Shown here: positions 56,140-64,000 of the stretch, piece after piece
Layout of the letters: the number at the start of each line of letters is the position of its first letter
How positions within the stretch are numbered: the stretch's first letter is position 1
Assembly: GCA_941918925.1 (NCBI GenBank)
Contig: OW799237.1
Coordinates: forward strand, 97,933,015 to 97,997,014
Direction of reading: 5' to 3'
Source of the DNA: Phyto melanocephala
Taxonomy: Eukaryota > Arthropoda > Insecta > Diptera > Rhinophoridae
Length of the DNA stretch: 64,000 nucleotides
Made by a program: the position numbers and the translations under genes
The notes under the pieces: model-generated
Database searches by the model: none
What the model saw: only the letters and a program-made list of their open reading frames with translations
Told to the model about the DNA's origin: nothing

Positions 56140-57678
56140 AAAATTGCATACAAATATTTTTAATATCACAAAAGAATCTTAATTTTTATTAAATTGAAAT
56201 GATAATTCAAATTTTTAATACCGTTTATATAAAAAGAGAACGATTTGAGTTTAATTAGGGAATCTACACTCATTTATGCTAACGAATTGAATGTTGAAAA
56301 TGAAAATTTAACGGCAGCAGAATTTTGTCACTTCATGACGTATTCTTCCATTACACCAGCTTTAAATTCATTTTAAACCTTGCAAGATAAGATAATCAAG
56401 ATAATCTTCTATTTAAAAATGTCTACATTTTGCGTTGTAGGACTTTGCGAGGTTTAACTTTTTTGTTTCTCAAGTCCATGGTATCTAATACGGTGATCGG
56501 AGATTTATTATCTTCTGTAATTTTTTTACTAGGGTGATAATTGCATTCATTAAAATGTATTAAGTATATCTTGAGATTTTAACAGTGAAATCATAGGTTT
56601 GCTAAATACAATAAAAACAGCAGACAGATGTCCGAGGCCTTCGGCCACGGACTAACCCTGCAGACTGTGTCAGAGACACGGCCATTAAGTTTAACGTAGA
56701 ATACGCCATCCGATAAGACAGAAAACATATACATACATGTAACAATAAATGAGAAATAATATAAGCAAATGAATTTATTAATTTGATAGTTACTTTTGAT
56801 AATATACATAAGCTTATGGTAGGAAAAAAAGAATAAATATGTTTTTAAATTATTATTTTATTTTACTAAACGTCAACTGTCAGCTGCTGTCAAACAGCAT
56901 CAAATAGCATTGTTATTTTGCTTACTTGGCAGCACTTTCATTTAACATAAAAATGTATGAATTAATTTTTTCATATATTTTTTATAATTATTATTATAAT
57001 CCATGTTAAATTCAAATTCACATTTAACATTTTGTTTCACTCAAATACATAAGTAAATATACGAACTTTCAATATTTTATCAAACAAAACAACAGCCGAA
57101 GGTTTGTGTCCACACTGAAACAGCAGCATAGTTTGTGTTCACGCTACAAACTCAAACACTCAACCAAACACCACACATATGTTTGAGTGTATGTGTTTAA
57201 ACAATTTTCATTCTGAGAAATTTAAATATTAGGAAGATATCAACCAATATGAAATGTATATCAAACGAAAGATAACATCTTCATTTACCTACAAAAAAAT
57301 TTAAAAAAAAAGTTATCTCGCCGTTTCCCCATAATCAATGAAATTAAGATTACAACAGAAACAATCTGACATGACTCCCTATACCGTAAGTTAAGACGTA
57401 TTCAATAATGTCATAAGACGCTGAGGCTAACAAATTGTTTATCTGAATTAACTATTATTATTTTTGTTAATAAATCAATAAAAAAAAAAAAAAAAAAAAA
57501 AATTCTACGCCAAAAAAGTAATTATGCCAACATTTGACAGTTACCAAATTGTCCTTGTGGCTGTTTGTTAAGAGCGAAGAAACCTTTTATTAATTTTTGT
57601 ATGCATAATATCCTGCCGTATTATTTAAGCTCGAGATCAGTTTTTTATATAAAAAATTATTTAGAAAATTTTTGTTTG
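56140..57678. other. No recognisable gene
   Basis: Starts with the 3' flank shared with the 45.7-kb relic (to about 56235). A small hairpin GGCCTTCGGCC lies at 56636 and poly-A at 57480-57502. ORFs 56591-56809 and 57565-57750 show no domain. Confidence 0.4.
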
Positions 57679-57876
57679 TTGGTTGTTGGGTTTAAGCTGG
57701 TCTATATGCATTTCACTAGTGCTTATGCCAGATCATCAGTAGACCTTTAAACCACAAAATTTATGAAGAAGTGTAAAATTATTATAAGCTTTATTTAAAA
57801 TTTTCATAAACAATATGAGAATTTTAAATAAATCAAGAAACAAAATTTAAAAATTCTTCATAAACCCAACCAACAA
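57679..57876 (-). mobile_element. F2 hammerhead-bearing mini-element, copy c
   Basis: Full-length copy bounded by TTGGTTGTTGGGTTT and AAACCCAACCAACAA, with the inner hairpin decayed to TTCTCATATTGTTTATGA and the ribozyme at 57745-57699. Diverged from copy a across the AT-rich middle but conserved in the ends and the ribozyme. Confidence 0.8.
57699..57745 (-). ncRNA. Hammerhead ribozyme-like motif, F2c
   Basis: Stem I GGUCUA (57745-57740) and UAGACC (57704-57699) are perfectly paired. Compared with F2a the third-from-core U-A pair has become C-G on both arms, a compensatory double change. CUGAUGA, stem II CUGG/CUAG with one G-U pair, GAAA, UGCA loop, U16.1 and A17 are retained. Confidence 0.78.
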
Positions 57877-58042
57877 TTTTTATTCATTCTTATTTTATTT
57901 ATTTTTCTAATCCCTCTATATTTGGCTAAATTATTTAGTTTTAATCTAATATTTTCAATATTCAAATTAAGTGAAAAAAACTGATCCCAAGGTTAAAAAA
58001 ATTGGACAACATATCAATTTAAAAAAGGTCGAAGAAATTATG

Positions 58043-58249
58043 GTCGACTTCCAAAACGCAAGTTGAAATGCATAGTTTAAAAAAATGCGTATGCAATGCT
58101 AAACATGTCTTAAGTGCAACCTTGCGTTGCAGGCGCTTGTTTTGAATTTTTATTAAAATCATTAGTCTGTTGCCAAACGATTAGGAATATTGAAAGTTGC
58201 CAGAAAGTTATGAAGTGTATGCATTGCAACTTGCGTTTAGGAAGTCGGC
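58043..58249. mobile_element. 207-bp MITE with ~32-bp terminal inverted repeats
   Basis: Left GTCGACTTCCAAAACGCAAG then TTGAAATGCATA; the inverse of the right end reads GCCGACTTCCTAAACGCAAG then TTGCAATGCATA; four mismatches. Internal GCAATGCTAAACATG and GCAACCTTGCG repeat pieces of the terminus. Non-coding. Confidence 0.8.
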
Positions 58250-59254
58250 TTGTATAATATGTTGACCTTATAAAATATATAAATAAATTAATATTCTTAA
58301 AATATTAAAAAATTTAAAAAAAACACTTGATAATAGCTAATAAATTAAAAATATCTATTCTTAATTGGATAATTTTTACAAAGAGCTGAAATCAAAAGAA
58401 TTATTTTATTAAAAAAAAAGGAAAGAAGAACTAAGTTTTCGTCAATTTAATTTAAATCTAAACTTAAAGACCCCATTTGACCTAGAATAATCAGACTTTA
58501 TTTTTTACGATTTGCATTTCCCTAAATACATAACAAGATATTTCATTATTGTATATATAAAACACCTAATATAGGGTATGAAAAAAATTCAAATAACTAA
58601 CAACGTAAAACGCAGAAAATCACCAACTTGGACAATTTAAAAATGTAATGAGAATTGTTGAATTGCCCGTAAGAAAACTGGGCCACAACAGTGTTACAGT
58701 TGCATTCGCATGCACTTATAAATATTTTATTTTACTTACTAGTACTAAACTTGAGGCATTTTATAGATTTGCTATATCTATCTATCTTTTTGTTTGACTG
58801 TCTGTCTATCTGTCTCTCTATCTATCTACGTACATATGTATCTCAAAGTATGTAACGTAAGAGAACGTGGAGAATTCCAGTTCAAATATTAAAATCTATG
58901 CAATTGCAAACAAAATTGTCCACAAAATTTAAATGTATTTATTATTGCTATATTGTTTTTGTTTTTTATTTAAAATCTGTAATAAATGTTGAAGAAAATC
59001 TGAATAAAAAATCACTTGAATTGTAATATTAAGTATTTACCACTAAAATATTTTCGTTAATATTACAGGAGTAATTTATTGTTGATGCAATTTTCTTTAA
59101 CTGTAGCCGCGTAATGGTAATATATTATGTTTATTAGTACAGTACCGTGCAGTTTAATAGCAACGAATTATTTCGTTTAACAAAATTTGTTTCAAAACCG
59201 TTTACCTGTGGTGCCAAGGGTGTGTTATTCTTTTTCTATTTTCTACAATATTTA
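58250..59254. other. No gene; GTCT/ATCT microsatellite
   Basis: AT-rich with a CTATCTATC...CTGTCTGTCTAT run (58777-58828). Nothing else recognised. Confidence 0.45.
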
Positions 59255-60655
59255 TTGCCGATCCCATAAAGTATATATTTTTTGAAAACATATGACTAGA
59301 AATTGTCTATTAAGCTATGTCCGTCTGTCCGTTTGGTCGTGTGTTGATTCGAATCAACTGTTACGCAGATCTATATGTAGTTTAACTCTTTTGGAAATAT
59401 CCAGAATTTAATCGCCTTCGAAATTTAGTACAATCGCCTTATAAACTTCTGAGCTATGGCCTCTGTTTTTCCATATTTGTACCACAAAAAGCAACTATTT
59501 TCGCCCTAAGATAATTTTTAGCACATTTATTACTCTTTTTAGATAAATTAATTTTCGACAAATCGATCACTAATTGGCAAAATTATAAAGAACAATTATT
59601 TTTGAAAATATTGTTCTTAATTTGTCAATCAACTAAAGGCCTTTATTCATTTTTGAACTGAGATATAAGCACAAAAACACAAATGCTACGGTGTTTTTCC
59701 TAAAATTTATAAACGATAGCGGTTGCCACTAGAAAATGGCGTAGAATAAATTTATATATTTATGTGTAATATCTAGTTAATAAGAATCTACTCACTTCAA
59801 CCACCTCAATATTCCTTTTTTCATAAAAATCAGATGATAACAGTTATTGTTTGCTTTTTATTTTTTCGAGAAACAATTAAAGGTATTTTTTGATATTTTG
59901 TTTTTGAGCAAAAATAAAAGTTATTTTCTACCTGCGACACAAGTTAGTGTAGAGAGATCCTTTTCAGCCCTCAAACTGGTTCTATGAGAGTTGCAGTACA
60001 ATTTGTCAGTGGACAATTTGAAAGCTCTAATGATAGTAAAACTAAATTCTGATGTTTTAAACATACTTGATATTGGCTCGAAAAAATAAAAATTAAAAAA
60101 TAACTTTTATTCTTGATCGAAAAAAAAAAATCAAAATTTTAAAAAGCAACATATTTTATCATAGACTAATGCATAAGGATCAATATGGTATACTTGAGTC
60201 CGTTTTCCGACATTTACTTCTATATGCTTTTTTTGTTTTAAAATTTCAAAATAACTGTTATTTTCAGACCCTTTATAAAACAAAAAGTTTGAAGTCCAAA
60301 ATGGCGTTCGAAATAAAACGACTATATGCAACAAATATAGTAAATGAGGCTTTGCCCCGTCAATCTCCACAATATTGTTATCAAATGAGCTTGACCAGTA
60401 AAATACAGTAAACTCTGAAAAAATTAAAATTCTAGACGATATCCTTAACAAAATGGCAGAAAATGTTTTTACCAACCCTGTCAATATGGGTATTAAATGA
60501 ATGCGATTGACTAGTATAATAGTATATAAAAATTAAAAATCAAAGATGGCGTCAGAAATTGTAAAATAAAATGGCGTAGACTACGATATGATGTATATAA
60601 TGCTTAAGGGTATTATTAGATTTGGCACGGCCGAGTTTAGCATTGTAACTTGGTT
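59255..60655 (-). mobile_element. FR-c dispersed repeat, copy 3, with hAT fragment inside
   Basis: Minus-strand FR-c. The cap is near 60650 (GCTAAACTCGGCCGTGCC); interior modules are in the region around 60430-60550. The 3' module is CCCATAAAGTATATATTTTT (59264) and the oligonucleotide run TCCGTCTGTCCGTTTGG (59321). The 117-codon minus frame 60131-60484 and its antisense partner are shadows of this repeat. The hAT fragment at 59928 separates its two halves. Confidence 0.7.
59928..60060 (+). pseudogene. hAT transposase C-terminal fragment, second lineage
   Basis: One frame reads LPATQVSVERSFSALKLVL, stop, ELQYNLSVDNLKALMIVKLN. The PATxxxxERxFSxLKxxx...RLxxxNLxxLxxL pattern is the hAT dimerisation domain of the group that includes many fly hAT elements. 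It is flanked by AATAAAAGTTATTTT (59912) and its inverse (60097), and by TTTTTATTTTTTCGAG (59855) and its inverse (60077); these may be parts of terminal repeats rearranged by deletion. Confidence 0.8.
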
Positions 60656-62164
60656 ATTTGTGTAAATAAATTTTTCGTGACTTCTATTTTTTTTATTACT
60701 TATTTTAAGGACATTACATGTACTGAGATTGATTTAAACTTTTAATTTATACTATGTTCACACACGCGCCTTAATTGTCAATTTATAATATTCTCGCAAT
60801 TAAAGGCCTTAATTGAGCTCAATTTACCATACTAAAAATTACTTATAAATTGAGCAATATATTCGTAATTGTTTCACTTATTGTCTCAAACTCAAAATAC
60901 AACTCTTGAGAAGTATGTTCAGTGAGAAGAAAATTCTATAGCTGGCATAATGTCAAACAAATAAATATTAAAAAAACAAAAATTAAAAAAATGAAAAATG
61001 TTTGATGAAAATTTTTAAATAAATTCAAATACATACATATAAGTAAATGTATATATGTATGTATATAAATATAATTGTGAATATATTTTATGAACAGGAA
61101 AAAATCTGGAGAGAAGGCATTATTTGATTTGGTATAAATACATCGTATTTTTATAGCTATCGCGTGCTAATGGAGTAAGATAAATTGAATATGTGTGAAC
61201 ACTTTTTTTAATTGCTCAATCAACACTTAATTGAAACAATTAAAAATATCTGTCTGAACAGGGTATTAGTGTTTATTAATTTCCTTCGTGACATTATTGA
61301 GTGACAAGGTAACTACCTCTGCTATCTCTTAAAGCGTGGACCAGCATTGCGTGATATATATTGCGTTTTTATAAAACACAAATTACATTCTGGAAATAGT
61401 TTGACAAAAAATTAAGCATTCTTATATAAACTAATTTTTTTTCTGAGAAAATCGTATTATTTTAAATAAATTGATTTTTTTTCATTCACATTCTTTAATA
61501 TAATTTATTGTTTTTAATTTTTTTTAATATATATATACATATATACATGTATGCTATGTGTTACAAAATCATTTAGTTTATATTAGTGGAAATCATATTT
61601 GCAAATTTCTAGATCAAAAGAAAAAAATCACGTGTAATAAATTTTACAGTACTGTTATTGTTTAAAGGGGCTTTCTTTAAAACTGCTAACTTATGCAGTT
61701 GCTAGTTTAAAATGTATTGCAATTTAAAACGTAGTAATTTAAGTTTTAACTAAAATTTATAAATTCTCATGTGTATTGTAGCTTAATATTTGACAGATAG
61801 AATTAAAAATGTTTAAATTACTTGGCAAAAAAAATTAGCACAATTGTTGATCAAATAGAACAGATAACGATGATGAATAGTAAGAGAATATAGTCCGTAG
61901 TTTATTTTATAATTAATTTAAAGAAACAATATCCTTAGGATAGATACACAGATAACCAATTTTTTTTGTTACAGAAATATTTTATAATATATTTCAAAAT
62001 TATTAGCGGAAAAATTGTTTAAAAGGAAAAGAAAGTTCTACGAGTAAGTATTTAAAATACTCTATGAAGACAAATTTTATTAATTATTTTTTTTTACGGT
62101 AAATTTATAGTGAATATTACATAAATGGACAATTTTTATTCACAATTAGAATATTTATACAAAA
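60656..62164. other. No gene; possible MITE
   Basis: GTTCACACA (60756-60764) and its inverse (61192-61200) could be short ends of a ~445-bp MITE; the evidence is only nine bases. The remainder is AT-rich with no domain or RNA gene. Confidence 0.35.
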
Positions 62165-62569
62165 CTAGCGGACCCGGCGAACTTTGCCTCGCTCCAATTT
62201 TTAGCCTTTAGACAAACGTTATAGTAGTAATACAACACAAATATTTAAATTTTCAGCATGAAAAATAGTACATTTACTGTAGCAAATTACAATGCTAAAA
62301 TGACACCTGTCAGATTGCGCAAAGTCTAAGTAAAAGTATAACACCATCTATCGGATTTTGGCTGAGAACTTTTTATTTTTTCATTTGAAAAGCCATTAAG
62401 GAATAATTTCACAGAAAATTTCGTACAAAAACTCGATTTTCGATTTCCTTAAAAACCTTCTCCACAAAAATACGAACAACTGACAAGAATTTTGGAGAAA
62501 TCGGCCCAGCCGACCTCATTTTATGAATTACTATACATTTTTTACACCATTTTTATATATGTATATAGA
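62165..62569 (-). mobile_element. Non-autonomous Helitron E, different subfamily
   Basis: CTAG at 62165-62168 preceded by A, then CGGACCCGGCGAACTTTGCC, the inverse of a Helitron 3' hairpin, here GGC...GCC. On the minus strand the 5' end is TCTATATACATATATAAAAA starting at 62569 and preceded by A. No tandem units and no CA run. GGAGAAATCGGCCCAGCC (62493) resembles AGAAAAATCGGTCCAG of Helitrons A-D, showing distant relationship. Confidence 0.75.
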
Positions 62570-62692
62570 TATGCTATTTCATGTTATGAATATTTTATAG
62601 ACATACAAAAGTTAAACATTTTTTTAAAATTATTTTGGCAATATTTTTGGCAATTTAAAGACATTTCGATTTTTTGTTAAATGTTTTTTTAA

Positions 62693-62694
<2 letters not shown>

Positions 62695-62731
<37 letters not shown>
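62695..62731. repeat. TA dinucleotide microsatellite
   Basis: About 18 TA units followed shortly by a poly-T run (62735-62750). No function inferred. Confidence 0.85.
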
Positions 62732-62734
<3 letters not shown>

Positions 62735-62855
62735 TTTTTTTTTTTTTTTTGTTGCACATTTCATTTTAAAATGATAGAAAATTTTTATAATAACGTTGCA
62801 TTTAAACAAGGAGAAACTAAATCTATAATGAAGGTTTTATCTATTTTGGTTAAAG

Positions 62856-63654
62856 CAAGTAAGAGCGCTATATTCGGCCGTGCCGAATCTTATATACCCT
62901 TCACAACGTGTAGTCATGCAATAACAGTAGTTTGTGTCACCATTCATCCCATATAAAATACGTACATACATATAAAAACAACATATACAAAAACATCCCA
63001 TTGTAAAATTATAAATTCACGTATGTATGTTAAAAAAAAAAATAAAAAAAAAAAAAAATTAAAAAAAAAAAATTAATAAAAAAATTATTATATATATAAT
63101 ATATATAAAACAAAAAAAAAAAATAAAAAAAAATTAAAAAAAAATAATAATAAAAATATATATAATACATTAAATAAAAAATAAAAAAAAAAAAATTTTA
63201 AAAAAATTAAAAAAAAATTTTTTTTTGGCTCAGCTGGGATTCGATGCCACGTTTTCCCTAACCAGTATACACGTTTGTGTGTATGTATGTTGTTGTTGTA
63301 ATGTTGTTTTTGTGAAAAAAAATCGAGGTGGTCGTGGGTTTTTGCTCATATCTCAGTTGTTTATGTACCGATGTTTCTGATTTTCAATACCGATCTACTC
63401 CCGAATATTTCTGATATTTTAATAACGACATAGGTCCAACCTATGTCGGGGGGCTTCAAAAAGTTGATTTCAACATACACACGGACAGACGGTCAGACGG
63501 ACAGACTGACAGACTGACAGGGCTTAATCGACTCCCCTATTCATAAGCTTTCAGAAAATATATACTTTATGGGGTCGGAAATGAAAATTGTAGAAATTTC
63601 ACACGGAATGACAAACCTATATATACCCTTTTTCACTTTGTGAAGGGTATAAAA
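62856..63654 (+). mobile_element. FR-a dispersed repeat, copy 4
   Basis: Complete: cap CAAGTAAGAGCGCTATATTC with the GGCCGTGCC palindrome, TATACCCTTCACAACGTGTA, A-rich tract (63030-63220), GGCTCAGCTGGGATTCGATG, ACACGGACAGACGGTCAGAC, TATGGGGTCGGAAATGAAAA and the 3' hairpin ending GTGAAGGGTATAAAA. In inverted orientation to, and very similar to, the copy at 109-927. Confidence 0.85.
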
Positions 63655-64000
63655 AATATAACTAGAATGTTTTCAGTCTACCCAGAAAAAAATACTTAAC
63701 AAGATCAATATTTTTGTAATTATTTTTTAACTTTCGATGAATGAATTAATTATTTTAAATAAAAAGAAATTGTATTTATATTATTTATATATATTTATAT
63801 TATAAATAATAAATACAAAATTAAATATAAAAGTTTATATGAAAATAAAAGTTGACAATAAACGTGTGCAAATAACAAAATTAACACAAATAGCAATATC
63901 TATTGCTAAAATAGAGAAAAAAAAAACTCTAAATTCAACAAAAGACTTAAGAAATAAACGTGCCCACATTTAAATCTCCCATACAAATATAAAACACAAG
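63655..64000. other. No recognisable gene
   Basis: AT-rich right edge of the window, nothing recognised. Confidence 0.35.

Noticed and set aside
60131..60484. 117-codon minus-strand open frame
   Set aside because: It lies within FR-c repeat sequence and has an equally open antisense frame; other FR-c copies do not keep it.
62735..62750. Poly-T and TA runs as an RNA polymerase III terminator or origin
   Set aside because: Such runs occur throughout the window and no RNA gene precedes this one.

Overview
This is a gene-poor, very AT-rich window from an insect nuclear genome. The repeat families and degenerate Tc1/mariner, hAT, pogo, Penelope-like and non-LTR relics point to a higher (probably calyptrate) fly; the species assignment is inference. 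I find no exon of a host gene, no tRNA, rRNA or CRISPR. The longest open frame (144 codons, 49693-50127) lies in a decayed retrotransposon. The window reads as intergenic or large-intron DNA built of nested transposable elements.

Layout. Both ends carry inverted copies of one ~0.8 kb repeat (109-927 minus, 62856-63654 plus), with another copy at 21397. It belongs to a modular superfamily, named here FR-a, FR-b and FR-c, sharing one 5' cap and one 3' tail. A 29-bp-monomer satellite with higher-order structure occupies 6110-7994. A composite FR-b block with nested mariner-derived elements fills 13.2-19.2 kb. Transposase relics lie at 12.1, 26.5-28.7, 37.5, 42.0, 45.1, 45.7, 55.7 and 59.9 kb. 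Non-autonomous Helitrons lie at 34.3, 39.7, 48.6, 53.0 and 62.2 kb. Non-LTR relics lie at 49.1, 52.0 and 54.9 kb, and a Penelope-like C-terminus at 50.4 kb. Numerous MITEs and foldback elements fill the remainder.

Most notable: seven sites, all on the minus strand, fold on paper as small type I hammerhead ribozymes. They form two families. F1 has four copies (974, 31030, 31541, 38808); F2 has three (20006, 37948, 57699). In each, CUGAUGA, a short stem II, GAAA, a one- or two-pair stem III and a UH cleavage dinucleotide lie between complementary stem I arms. Compensatory changes occur in stem I and stem II. Two F1 copies sit in 235-bp direct repeats (one mismatch) 511 bp apart, the arrangement expected of a retrozyme: self-cleavage of a read-through transcript would release a 511-nt RNA. 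A Penelope-like relic with its own CUGAUGA-stem-GAAA hairpin lies at 50.4-50.7 kb, which suggests a possible source of mobilising enzymes. All copies carry one extra U after CUGAUGA, so activity has to be tested.

Everything was read by eye. Coordinates of repeat ends are usually good to a few bases where terminal repeats or target-site duplications are visible, and to tens of bases where the element is truncated or decayed.
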